Shown here piece by piece: positions 1 to 8,727 of a DNA stretch of 64,000 bases. Made by a program: the position numbers and the translations under genes. Below the pieces are notes generated by a model. That model was given only the letters and a program-made list of their open reading frames with translations. It had not been told where the DNA came from and did not search any database. Origin of the DNA: BD1-7 clade bacterium (lineage in GTDB: Bacteria; Pseudomonadota; Gammaproteobacteria; Pseudomonadales; DT-91); contig CACSIO010000012.1 of assembly GCA_902705865.1 (NCBI GenBank), positions 124,001 through 188,000 of the forward strand, in the 5' to 3' direction. Numbering within the stretch: the stretch's first letter is position 1; each line of letters opens with the position of its first letter.

Positions 1-632
1 TGCTTTTTGTCCAATGAAAATCCAGCGCCGGTAGATAGAGTGATATCGATTTGATTGCGGAATAGTGAGCCGTCTGCATTGAAAATAGTGATCTCTGTCA
101 GTGGGGTATCTTTGTCGAGATGTTCGAGTGACTGAGTTTTTACCGCTTCAATTTTTTCCGGAGGCTCCCCGGCAATCGCAAGCTTGTATCCTGACATCTC
201 GGCTTTTGCCGTACGTTCATCCACCTCTGTGTAGGTTTCACGGCAAATACTCTCGCATAAAACAAAACTCATCGAACATCCAGAACTCCCGTTATCGAGT
301 GTTTGAATTTTTACGAAGTGAGTCGATCCCGCGTCAAATGACATCACGTGACCGTCGCGCTGTGCGGCTGACTTTTTGTTGCCCAAAATAACGTTGCCAG
401 CGTTCATTTTGACCACCGCGTAAGTGTTTTCGGCCAAACGATTCTGATTAGCATTGTTTACTGTGAGATCGATAGCGTAAAGTTCGCCGCAATTGGCAGG
501 TTGCCGATAGAAATAGACTGCTGTTTGATCGTTTTGTGGTTTTTGGGTAGGGGTATTCGCATCATAGGCTGGCCCTGTGGAAACACAGCCTGCGATAAAC
601 AGGCTGTATGCCAATGGGTAAAAAATTCGCAT
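1..632 (-). CDS. DUF2846-like lipoprotein, cut by left edge
   Basis: The reading frame is open from an ATG at 632 to the window edge, so the C-terminus is missing; about 210 residues are visible. The start follows an AAGGAA ribosome site. The N-terminus is a short lipoprotein signal with lipobox FIAGC (Cys16), which predicts a lipid-anchored periplasmic protein. After it comes AVYFYRQ, then a stretch ending in FDAGSTHFVKI, which resembles the DUF2846 fold of small cell-envelope lipoproteins of unknown function. Several cysteines (CSMS, CESIC) sit in the middle. The family call is from pattern only. No partner gene is visible. Confidence 0.7.
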   Translation of the reverse strand, partial: MRIFYPLAYSLFIAGCVSTGPAYDANTPTQKPQNDQTAVYFYRQPANCGELYAIDLTVNNANQNRLAENTYAVVKMNAGNVILGNKKSAAQRDGHVMSFDAGSTHFVKIQTLDNGSSGCSMSFVLCESICRETYTEVDERTAKAEMSGYKLAIAGEPPEKIEAVKTQSLEHLDKDTPLTEITIFNADGSLFRNQIDITLSTGAGFSLDKK

Positions 633-1163
633 GGGCCATTCCTTTATGGTCTTCGTTTAGTATTGATCAATAGGCGGTTATAGCACTAACTCTTTATTCA
701 ACGGCAAAGATTTTTATGTCGGTGAATTTTTTATTGATGTTTCATGCGCCCTGTCGATGGATTTGGCTATGTGAAACTGTTCCGAAAATAGTTTCTACGT
801 TCCACAATACTATCGCAATTTCTAACGTTTTTTATACAGGTATTTAGTCAGAGTGACAGTGTGGTGAGTGCAGAAGCTAGAGTGCTTATTCTATGGTGCC
901 GGGTTAAAGCGGCCTGACATCTTCTGCTTATGTTTAATACCGCTTTAAGATTTACATTGTATGACGTGCATTTTTCGATTATTGGTTGTCAGATTGACTG
1001 AATCGTATCGGGGCGATGATTCTCCAGCGCGGTATTGTGCACATTAGTTAATGGAGTAATCACTGTTTGGTTGGATGTTCTGATATCGAAGATGTGAAAT
1101 AAGAGACTTAAGCCGTCAATCGGATGTGCAGCATCCTTTGGTTTTTCTAACGAGGAGACAGAT
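633..1163. other. Intergenic region without a recognisable gene
   Basis: This is the divergent gap between the edge lipoprotein (minus) and the GFA-family gene (plus). Short open frames here have no ribosome site or family resemblance. Promoters for both neighbours must lie here, but I cannot pick one confidently. Confidence 0.5.
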
Positions 1164-1571
1164 ATGACATACCCCATTGAGGGTTCGTGCCAATGTGGCG
1201 GGGTTGTTTACCAGCTCTTGGCAGAGCCGCAGATAATCTTGGCGTGCCACTGTAAAGAGTGCCAGAAACTATCAACCAGTGCGTTTAGTCTCACTGCTTT
1301 TGTCGATGCTGATGATGTCGTGTTTCATGGCGAAATGACAGAATGGCGCAGAGTTGCAGAGAGCGGCAATATCAGTGCGGCCAAATCTTGCGCGACCTGT
1401 GGTAATCGAATTTATCATTACAACCCTGATGAACCTCGTCAGATAAAGCTGAAACCGGCAGGTTTGTCGGATACCCGAATTTTACAGCCGACGGCGCATA
1501 TTTGGGTGAGTGAAAAGCAGGATTGGTACACGTTGCCTGCCGGCGTGAAAGTCTTTGAAAAACAGCCTTAA
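1164..1571 (+). CDS. GFA-family zinc protein (CENP-V/Gfa-like)
   Basis: This is a 135-residue protein of the GFA family (glutathione-dependent formaldehyde-activating enzyme-like). Zinc-ligand motifs are visible: CQCGG near residue 9, CHCKECQK near residue 28 and CATCGNR near residue 73. They match the paired zinc sites of the fold. The start is supported by GAGGAG seven bases upstream. Most members of this family are not true formaldehyde enzymes, so a specific reaction should not be assumed. It appears monocistronic and ends about 100 bp before the terminator of the converging lipoprotein gene. Confidence 0.88.
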   Translation: MTYPIEGSCQCGGVVYQLLAEPQIILACHCKECQKLSTSAFSLTAFVDADDVVFHGEMTEWRRVAESGNISAAKSCATCGNRIYHYNPDEPRQIKLKPAGLSDTRILQPTAHIWVSEKQDWYTLPAGVKVFEKQP

Positions 1572-1666
1572 AGTGCGAGTTATTAGTGAGTTATTGACGT
1601 GGTTTGAGCCTAATTTTTAATCAGGCTATTCAGTGGCACCTCTTCAATAACGTTTTTAACGTTCAT

Positions 1667-1690
1667 AAAAAAGGCCCCAAAGCGGGGCCT
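1667..1690 (-). terminator. Rho-independent terminator of the 1108-residue lipoprotein gene
   Basis: AGGCCCC and GGGGCCT form a perfect 7-bp stem around a 5-nt loop. On the minus strand the stem is followed by six T residues. It lies 25-50 bp past the stop codon at 1715. Confidence 0.9.
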
Positions 1691-1714
1691 AAAAGTGCTG
1701 ACCGGTTAGCAAGG

Positions 1715-4700
1715 TTATGGAATCTGCTGGCTCAGATCATTTGCGCCAATGAAGGCGCTATTGTCGTAAGCACTGCCGAAGTTCCGCACAGTTGAGAAAC
1801 TATCAGAATTCGCTAAACCTACACCGTTGGTGTTGATGCGAACCATCAACGTTTTACCATCTGAAGACAACACTGCGCCTGAAGGTGCGCCGGAGTTATT
1901 TGCTGGCGTTTCAGATCCGCTAATTTGTGCCGTGCCAGTGAGCCTGAACGCTTGAGCAACCTGCGCAGCTGTGAGTTTGCGAGTTTTTGCCTGATCTGCC
2001 AGACCTGGCAGCAGCTGGTTCAAGTTAATGCGATGGTTGCTCGTGTAAGTCACAGTAAAGCCGAGCTCGCGGGCGTTCTCAAAGCCGGCAGTCGCGATGT
2101 TAACTTGCAACTCAGGCAGAGCACTTTCGATAACAATGGCGGGTGTTTTAACCTCGTTGTCGCCACCGTCCCATGTCGTCCACGTAACATCTTGAGCAGA
2201 CAAGCGCTGAGCGGCCAGCGGTGCATCCGCAACATCATCGTATACCAATACCGACAGTTCAGTTGCATCATCGTCTGTAGACACTTGACGGTTAAACAGT
2301 TGATTGACAGACAAAGCCGAATACCAGTTTTCATCGGTGAACGGGATCGTTACTGTCGTTGTGTTTTGGTTTGCAGTAGCAGTCGCTTCGCTGATATCCA
2401 CTGTGATACTCGAGCTGATTCCACGTAGGGTGAAATCAGCGCCTTCTCGCAAGGATACCGGCTCGTTGAACTCGACAATGATTGCTTCGCCGGTATAGGT
2501 GGCTTTTGTGGCCATCGCTGGCATACGATCTTTGATCACAACGCGGGCGTTGTCATCAGCCGTTGATGCATTGGCAGTCGCATCGGCGATGACGCCGGTG
2601 AAGTCAATCACGTCGCCATCATGATTGTTCGCTGCGGCAAGTACATCGCTAGTTTGAAAACTGATCAAATCGGTGACCGAAATACGGTTGCTTTGATCGT
2701 TCTGTACCACATTGTTCTGTGCCATAAATGCATTGAAATCGGCGCCGACTGGTAAAGCCGGGTTGCCCGATAGGGTAACGTCTTCAGAGAAAGCGATACC
2801 AATGCGACGTGCGCCTGCATTCCAGTTAGTGAAAGCGGTTTCATCGTAGACCACAATATCGCTAGGAATATTGGATGTGGTATTAACCCAGTCGACCATC
2901 AGGCCTGCGTTATTTTCTTCTTGCTTAATGCCGTTGGTTAACGAGTTCCAAATGTCACCCACAGGCAGTGCGATGCCGGTTGTTGGATCTTGTGGTACCA
3001 GCAAGCGCGGTGTCAGGTTCAATAGCGGTGTACCGAGGTTGCTGTCGGCAATAATGTCTGACAACTCGCCGCCTTGTCCGTATGCCAAGCCTGCGACACC
3101 GTTGGTGTTCTCAGATTTATAGCCATAGCTGTTTTGCAACACGGTGGTGGGGGCTACGGTGTCAACCAAGGTCAATGATGCTGTCGCGACAGACATTCCT
3201 AGGCCATTTATTGATGTAATGGTGACCACATCGTTTTCTTCGACTTCACGCAGAATCATAGCGACGGTGGTATTGCCAAAATCAGCATCGACTTTAAATG
3301 CTGCTTCATCAGTGCCGTTATCAGCAAGATCACCAGCATCGTTATCAACTAAGTCGATGTTAACGATGCGATCTGCGCCACGTTGGCTCCGAATCGTAAT
3401 GGTATAAATCTCCGCTTCAGCGACGTCAAAATGGATCCGTGCGCTATCAGTCAGTACGTCATCTGGTGCATCTTGACCGGCGATCGGTGCTTCATTAAGT
3501 GTTGCTGCGGCAAGGGCACGCAGGCGCTCACCGGTATTACCATCTTCATTGCTGTTCAATTGTTCAACGTCATCGCTGGTGTAATCAACGCTTGCGAAGT
3601 TCTTGTTTAAGCCACGAAGCAGAGTGAATTGCGTACCAGCAGGATCTTCTGCAATCTGTGTTAGATTGGTAACCGCACCCGATTGTGTCAGTGGTGGTTC
3701 GTAAGTTTTTAGTTTGATTGTATAGCTTTCGATGGATGCCAGTGATTCATCATAGGTATAGGCCGGTGTTGGCTTACCCAAAAATTCTTCAGGCTGTGAT
3801 TGGTGTGCCAGCGTGTTTTCTGAGCCATCTTCAAAATCGACCTTGTTGAGATAGATATCGAAGTCGATGCCCATCCCAATGGGCGCAGCTGTTGTCACTG
3901 TGAGATAAGTAGCGTCTTCGCTGAGTGTAATCGACTGAATATCGACTAGGGCGTCGTTCATTTTGTCGACGATGTAGACAGAATTGTCATCGATGATTTT
4001 AGCCATCGGTTCGTTGAAGTGAACGACAATGCCTTGTGTACCGTCGAGGTCATCATTCAGCATACCGCGGGATGCCGTAGCAGAAACAACACCATCAACC
4101 TTGGTTGTAAACGGTGACACTAAGTCGTTAGAGTAGATTGGATCAACCATAACATCACCGATGTGCTGTTTAGCAACTTCCGGCGTGGTCGCTATGTCTG
4201 CGTCGGAAATCGATGTTTTACCCAGCATGCCGTCACCCTGGAAGCCAAGGTCTTCGGTGTTCCAGCTTTGTACGATGATCTCAAAGTCTGAATCGGCCGG
4301 TAGAGCCGGAAATTCAAATAGCCCTTGATCATTAGTAACCGCTTGAAATGTCAGTGAACCGTAGCCGGTGCCGTCATTGTCGCCGTCGTTATCGTTCTGC
4401 TGTTGTTGCTGCTCGACACCATTCACGCCGAGAAATTCTAGAGCGACAATTGCGTTTGGAATTTCCAACCCTGTTGTACGATCACGCAACACACCTTCGA
4501 CAGCGGCGTCGATTTTAGGCACAACGGTTAATCCAGCAGACACCGCAACACCGTTTTGAATGATAATCGCAACCAGAGAATCCTTGTCATTGCCTGACTC
4601 GCTGCCGCCTTCTGCTGTTGCAGTTTGTACTAGCGTGCTGCCGGCTACAGGAGTGACCTGTACAGTTGCAGGTAAATAGCCCGTTGCGCTGCTGATTGAA

Positions 4701-5041
4701 ATGGTCAATGGCGTGCCTGTCGCGCCAGCAATGACTTCACCGTTGACAATATTTTGACCGAAGCCGGTCACAGGAACATCTTTCAAGCGGTATGCGCCAC
4801 TTTCATCTGTGCGTGTATTGATGCCACCGATGCTGATACGTGCGTTACGAACCGGATTGCCATTGGTATCCTGAACGATACCGAAAACCGAGGTATTCAG
4901 GACCTTTTGTTGAATAACTTCGAAACGATCAGAATCTTCAGTTGTTGTTTTGTTTTCCTCGCATCCTGCAAGAAAGATTGCCCCTGTTGCCATGGCAACT
5001 GCAGTTGCTAATTTGGCCTTTTTAAAAACAGTTGATTGCAT
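1715..5041 (-). CDS. Large multidomain lipoprotein with carboxypeptidase-regulatory-like and Ig-like domains
   Basis: The protein has 1108 residues. A lipoprotein signal ends in LAGC (Cys27), so it is probably anchored to the outer membrane or displayed on the surface. Residues ~51-110 (VFGIVQDTNGNPVRNARI, then DESGAYRLKDVP) match a carboxypeptidase regulatory-like beta-sandwich. A second copy follows at ~180-270, interrupted by a QQQQQ-NDNDGDNDG low-complexity loop. Around 305-420 an SbsA-type Ig-like domain is suggested by VHFNEPM and a tail of repeated beta segments; IAFSEDV and VEFNEPV recur further on, as in repeated SbsA-like modules. No enzyme motif or C-terminal anchor is seen. It starts at ATG 5041 after AGGACG, is monocistronic and has its own terminator. 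Likely adhesive or structural; the function is unknown. Confidence 0.82.
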   Translation of the reverse strand: MQSTVFKKAKLATAVAMATGAIFLAGCEENKTTTEDSDRFEVIQQKVLNTSVFGIVQDTNGNPVRNARISIGGINTRTDESGAYRLKDVPVTGFGQNIVNGEVIAGATGTPLTISISSATGYLPATVQVTPVAGSTLVQTATAEGGSESGNDKDSLVAIIIQNGVAVSAGLTVVPKIDAAVEGVLRDRTTGLEIPNAIVALEFLGVNGVEQQQQQNDNDGDNDGTGYGSLTFQAVTNDQGLFEFPALPADSDFEIIVQSWNTEDLGFQGDGMLGKTSISDADIATTPEVAKQHIGDVMVDPIYSNDLVSPFTTKVDGVVSATASRGMLNDDLDGTQGIVVHFNEPMAKIIDDNSVYIVDKMNDALVDIQSITLSEDATYLTVTTAAPIGMGIDFDIYLNKVDFEDGSENTLAHQSQPEEFLGKPTPAYTYDESLASIESYTIKLKTYEPPLTQSGAVTNLTQIAEDPAGTQFTLLRGLNKNFASVDYTSDDVEQLNSNEDGNTGERLRALAAATLNEAPIAGQDAPDDVLTDSARIHFDVAEAEIYTITIRSQRGADRIVNIDLVDNDAGDLADNGTDEAAFKVDADFGNTTVAMILREVEENDVVTITSINGLGMSVATASLTLVDTVAPTTVLQNSYGYKSENTNGVAGLAYGQGGELSDIIADSNLGTPLLNLTPRLLVPQDPTTGIALPVGDIWNSLTNGIKQEENNAGLMVDWVNTTSNIPSDIVVYDETAFTNWNAGARRIGIAFSEDVTLSGNPALPVGADFNAFMAQNNVVQNDQSNRISVTDLISFQTSDVLAAANNHDGDVIDFTGVIADATANASTADDNARVVIKDRMPAMATKATYTGEAIIVEFNEPVSLREGADFTLRGISSSITVDISEATATANQNTTTVTIPFTDENWYSALSVNQLFNRQVSTDDDATELSVLVYDDVADAPLAAQRLSAQDVTWTTWDGGDNEVKTPAIVIESALPELQVNIATAGFENARELGFTVTYTSNHRINLNQLLPGLADQAKTRKLTAAQVAQAFRLTGTAQISGSETPANNSGAPSGAVLSSDGKTLMVRINTNGVGLANSDSFSTVRNFGSAYDNSAFIGANDLSQQIP

Positions 5042-5556
5042 TATAACGTCCTATGCATTAATTCAAAATGGAATATTTCGAATACACGATCTCGGATGAA
5101 CCTATATCACGGTGACGTAAAATAGTGGCAGAAGAATGTGTATTGCGGCGCGAGGTTATAACAACAAAAGCCCTATGAGATAATGCATGTGGACGTATGG
5201 TGGCAATAAAAGCCTAGTCTTTGAAGCGTATCAAGAGATGAACGTGGAACCCTAAAATGCACTATTTCGAAAGTTTTATTCGTGGAGTACAGTTCGAAAA
5301 AAACCATTTTTTATACGTTCGAAGAATCTTTATAGGCTGATTGTATTTGGGGGATATTTATTTGCAATCTGGTCGATTTCTAACAGTGTTTGCATTGGGC
5401 TTTCAGATCTCGTTTACGATTGAGCGACCGCAAACTGGCGTCTGCTAAACTGGTTGTAGAATCGTACAACGATGAGCGGCAAGATGTGCTGCGGCTAGAG
5501 CAGTTCCGGTTGTCTCTCATGCTTGACGAAAAAACACAGATGCAAGGGGAAGCACC
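5042..5556. other. Divergent intergenic region with repeated TTCGAA sites
   Basis: The gap lies between the large lipoprotein (minus) and the SnoaL-like gene (plus). No gene is visible. The self-complementary hexamer TTCGAA occurs at 5077, 5266, 5293 and 5318. The last three are 25-27 bp apart, which could place them on a similar face of the helix. This may be a regulator array or chance. Confidence 0.4.
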
Positions 5557-6105
5557 ATGAAGCGACGTTCATTATTTGCCGTAACTGCCGCGCTGTTTAC
5601 CTGGCCAATGCTGGCCAACGCCCAACGCGTTTCTACGCCGCGATTTCAGCAAGAAAAAGCAGAGAGAGACATGAAAATAGTGAGAGCGTATTTTGTGATG
5701 ACAAAAACACGCGATTACGACAAGGCTGTCGACACTTACCTTGCAGATAACGTCATGTATAAAGGGACTGGTCGTGATGAGATGATGGGCAAGGAATATA
5801 TTAAGTCGCGCCTTAAACAGCATCGTGACGGTTTTGGCACCTTCCCTGAAGACATGGTTGATGCCAGTAGCAGTTACGCTGTTGACGATAAGGGCGATGT
5901 GTTGATTACTTACCGTCAAGATAAAAAGCAAGTCGGTGAGTTCCGTGGAATGCCAGCTTCGCAGCGTATGGTCGAAGGAGTAACGACGCATTATGTATTC
6001 TCAGTAGGTGGCAACGGCTTGATTTCTGGCTACATCAAAACCATTGATTACCCGCTCATGGCAAAACGCATGGGTATTTCTACCGAAGAGATGATTGGCG
6101 GCTAG
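5557..6105 (+). CDS. Exported SnoaL/NTF2-like protein
   Basis: The protein has 182 residues, and the first ~23 form a Sec signal with cleavage after LANA. The mature part resembles the SnoaL-like (NTF2-fold) superfamily: a helix ending in YFVMTKTRDYDKAVDTYLADNV, then MYKGTGRDEMMGKEYIKSRL, then a pleated sheet ending in the TTHYVFSV strand. This fold hosts small cyclases, isomerases and binding proteins. Nothing here fixes the substrate, and a periplasmic location is less usual for the group. The start at 5557 has AAGGGGAAG upstream and is the only one giving a clean signal peptide. It is a single gene converging on the histidine kinase gene. Confidence 0.75.
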   Translation: MKRRSLFAVTAALFTWPMLANAQRVSTPRFQQEKAERDMKIVRAYFVMTKTRDYDKAVDTYLADNVMYKGTGRDEMMGKEYIKSRLKQHRDGFGTFPEDMVDASSSYAVDDKGDVLITYRQDKKQVGEFRGMPASQRMVEGVTTHYVFSVGGNGLISGYIKTIDYPLMAKRMGISTEEMIGG

Positions 6106-6218
6106 TAACGTTGGCTCTAGCGCGGCTGATTGGGCCTTATTCTATTTGGATTTGGCACTGATCAGCTGTTTATAGCTCGGAATAGACAAAACTAGGCGAA
6201 TCGGAGCTAGAGTCTGAA

Positions 6219-7640
6219 TCAACCGTTAAAATCATCAGCCGTCTTTAGTTGGGTAGGAAACGTTAAAACAAAACGTGCTCCGCCGTGGTCGCTATCGTCG
6301 ACTGTGACTGTGCCGTTATGGTTATCCATAATAGCTTTCACAATGGCAAGGCCAAGCCCGTTGCCGCCAGAGTCACGAGACCGGCTTGGGTCGAGCCGTG
6401 TAAAGGGTTCAAAAACCCGTGCCCGTTTACCGGGTGGAATACCCGGGCCATCATCTTCAATTATTAACTGCCAGTCAGTCTTGTTCGAAATCCACGACAC
6501 AGTGACATGGCCCTGACTATAGCGGGCTGCGTTTCTCAATAGATTCAAGATCGCACGTTCCAGTTGGTTGGTATCAGCATGCACTGAGAAAGGTGTCTCT
6601 CCATGGCTGTCGAATTGAACGTTGGTATATACAGGCGCTAGCCGCTGATAACAGGCGTCGACCATTTCTTCAAGCATGATAGATGAACGTGAGAGCTGCT
6701 CGTTGCTCATGAGTTCGAGCCTTGAATAGCGCAGTACTTCATGAGCGAGCTGATCTAGATCTTGTGTTGCCCGCTCCATAATATTTTCAAGTTCCCGTTG
6801 TTCATCGGCTGCAGTGTTTTCGCTAGGGTTTACTGAATCTGCATAGGGTGTGTGGGGCGTTTGCAGCAGTTTCCATTCACTGATGGCAAAGCTGATACGT
6901 GCGAGTGGCGAACGGATTTCGTGGGCAACGCCGTGAAGCAAGTCTCGCCATTGTTCGTGCCCGGCAGCATGTTCTTGGTGTAAACGCTGTAGCTCTGCAC
7001 TTAAGCGATCAGGGATTTGATTTTCAGTGGTTTGAATATTCGCTTTTCGCGCAGCTTCTATCAGTTTCTCGGATTGTATTTTTAGCGGGCGAAGTGTTGT
7101 GATGATCAGTGCTGCATAGAGGCCTAATAGCAGCACCCCCGTGATCAGAGTTGCGGGCCAAATAGGGTAATCCATCGGTTCGGCAACAAGCTCCCAATTG
7201 CTGCCGAGTATGGGAACGGCTGTTAATATCCCGCTGTCGTGAAACGCGAAACCGGAGTTGATAAATGCATTGCCAGGAAATGGATGATCAAATGTGCTGC
7301 TTGGCGGTGTAATCATCACACTCGGCGCTGTTTCATCCGGTATTGCCTCGTCAGGGAAGCTTCCTGATGGATCTGGTTTCGTTAAATCCGAGTAATCGCC
7401 TATAGGGGCGAGATGAAAGAAGACACTGTGTGCATTTGCAGAGGCTTCAATCGTTGCGTCCCATTCATCTTGTGATTGGCGGGCAAGCGTGTCGGCAAGC
7501 GAGTTTGTTACATCGAAGAGTTGTGAGTCCTGATGATCCATGATCAACACATCGGTGTAGTCGAATACCGCGACAGACAAACACACTATAGCTAAGGTGC
7601 CCGCCAGTAGTTTAGCGGTTGCTTGTTGGATTAGAGTCAT
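6219..7640 (-). CDS. RstB-like sensor histidine kinase
   Basis: A 473-residue inner-membrane sensor kinase. TM1 is at ~9-30, a periplasmic sensor of about 130 residues follows, and TM2 is at ~162-183. A linker leads to the H-box HEIRSP, with the phospho-accepting His at 240. The ATP-binding domain shows NLLRNAARYS (N box), EDDGPGIPP (G1), VFEPFTRLDPSR (F box) and GLGLAIV (G2). The FEPF-RLDPSR-R-GG run and the GGARF tail closely resemble E. coli RstB. Its ATG overlaps the stop of the upstream response-regulator gene (ATGA), so the pair is translationally coupled and is the last part of the protease operon. The ligand is unknown. The periplasmic domain is acidic and Pro-rich, with no known sensor fold that I recognise. 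Confidence 0.93.
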   Translation of the reverse strand: MTLIQQATAKLLAGTLAIVCLSVAVFDYTDVLIMDHQDSQLFDVTNSLADTLARQSQDEWDATIEASANAHSVFFHLAPIGDYSDLTKPDPSGSFPDEAIPDETAPSVMITPPSSTFDHPFPGNAFINSGFAFHDSGILTAVPILGSNWELVAEPMDYPIWPATLITGVLLLGLYAALIITTLRPLKIQSEKLIEAARKANIQTTENQIPDRLSAELQRLHQEHAAGHEQWRDLLHGVAHEIRSPLARISFAISEWKLLQTPHTPYADSVNPSENTAADEQRELENIMERATQDLDQLAHEVLRYSRLELMSNEQLSRSSIMLEEMVDACYQRLAPVYTNVQFDSHGETPFSVHADTNQLERAILNLLRNAARYSQGHVTVSWISNKTDWQLIIEDDGPGIPPGKRARVFEPFTRLDPSRSRDSGGNGLGLAIVKAIMDNHNGTVTVDDSDHGGARFVLTFPTQLKTADDFNG

Positions 7641-8335
7641 CGGTCTTGTTTCTCTAACGCGAGCAGATAACCTTGACCGCGAATCGTTCGAATGTAGTTT
7701 TCACCGTCTGGAACTTTGCGACGCAAGCGCGACATCAGTACATCAAGGCTGCGGTCGATACCATCATAGTGTGTCTGAAAAATTGCCTGATAGAGACGGT
7801 CTCGAGCGAGAACCTGGCCTGCATGTTGTGCGAGAAAAAACAGCAAGTCGTATTCCCTGCCGCTCAGTGGCAGTGGCTCGCCATGCCATGTCACTGATTG
7901 AAGCGGCGGATCGATGCTCAGTGGCGGAAGGTGGTAAGCCTGCGAAGCATTAGCAGCAGGGGGCGAGGAGGGCCGATGGCGTCTCAATAGCGCCTGAATT
8001 CGGGCGAGTAAAAGTTCTGGCTTCAGGGGTTTGGGCAAATAATCATCGGCGCCTTGATTCAACCCAGCAATTTGGTCGACGTCATCGGCTAATGCCGTGA
8101 GCATAACGATTGGCCCGTCGAATTGTGGGCGCAGGTTGGCGCAGATCTCCATACCGCTGACGCCGGGCAACATCAGATCAAGAATCAATAAATCCGGTTG
8201 GATGCGTTGAATACGTTCACTTGCACCTTCGCCGGTACGAATGACTTCAACACTGAAATCATGGCGTTCAAGAAAACGCCTGATCATGTTGGTTAAATCG
8301 ATGTCGTCATCAACAATAACAATGTGGGCTGTCAT
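7637..8335 (-). CDS. RstA-like OmpR-family response regulator
   Basis: The protein has 232 residues. The receiver domain (1-120) has the acidic pocket DDD (10-11), the phosphorylation site Asp53 in LILDLMLPG, Thr in VMLTAL and Lys in LPKPLKP. The C-terminal winged helix contains HAGQVLARDRL, HYDGIDRSLDVLMSRLRRKV and YIRTIRGQGYLLA. The YDG-DRS-DV stretch is the closest visible match to E. coli RstA. The start follows AGGATG, 8 bp after the stop of the 127-residue gene. It probably binds DNA when phosphorylated by the kinase encoded just downstream. An RstA-box-like site sits upstream of the first gene of the operon, which suggests autoregulation. Confidence 0.93.
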   Translation of the reverse strand: MTAHIVIVDDDIDLTNMIRRFLERHDFSVEVIRTGEGASERIQRIQPDLLILDLMLPGVSGMEICANLRPQFDGPIVMLTALADDVDQIAGLNQGADDYLPKPLKPELLLARIQALLRRHRPSSPPAANASQAYHLPPLSIDPPLQSVTWHGEPLPLSGREYDLLFFLAQHAGQVLARDRLYQAIFQTHYDGIDRSLDVLMSRLRRKVPDGENYIRTIRGQGYLLALEKQDR

Positions 8336-8343
8336 GGCGCATC

Positions 8344-8727
8344 CTATGGGTTGTTTTTTAAGAAGCCGGGGGTTATCGGTACGATCATATTATTCAGTCG
8401 AAATGATTCCCCGCGCTCCAGTCTGGTTGTAATCGCTTTAGGTAGCGTATCAAAAGCGAGAGATACACTAAATGGCCTTGCGCGTGCACGGCAACGATCG
8501 TGGCGTATTCGTTTTACTGACAAAACCAACCGTGGGCCTGTTTCTGCACTTAGCTGAAAGTCACTCTTTTGTGTGCATCCATGGCTGATTGTCGTAATGA
8601 TCAGGTGTGACTGCGTGGCCTTGATTTGCACTAAGGGCGCTAACGACGAAGCGTTGACAGTGATGGAGAGTGTCAAAAGTGCTAGGGCTGCGACCCTAGC
8701 ATGCTGTGTGAACCATGTTCGGTTCAT
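8344..8727 (-). CDS. Small exported protein of unknown function in the protease-RstAB operon
   Basis: The protein has 127 residues and I do not recognise the family. The N-terminal ~27 residues form a signal peptide (ARVAALALLTLSITVNASS). The mature part is a basic, mostly beta-predicted domain with two cysteines (SHGC, RHDRC) that could form a disulphide in the periplasm. Its ATG overlaps the TGA of the protease gene (ATGA), and its stop lies 8 bp from the response-regulator start. It is therefore made together with both. Plausible roles are a periplasmic partner or inhibitor of the protease, or an accessory ligand of the kinase. These are inferences from position only. Confidence 0.75.
   Translation of the reverse strand: MNRTWFTQHARVAALALLTLSITVNASSLAPLVQIKATQSHLIITTISHGCTQKSDFQLSAETGPRLVLSVKRIRHDRCRARARPFSVSLAFDTLPKAITTRLERGESFRLNNMIVPITPGFLKNNP

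Noticed and set aside
989-1177. 62-codon minus-strand frame over the GFA gene start
   Set aside because: It is antisense to a well-supported start and ribosome site.
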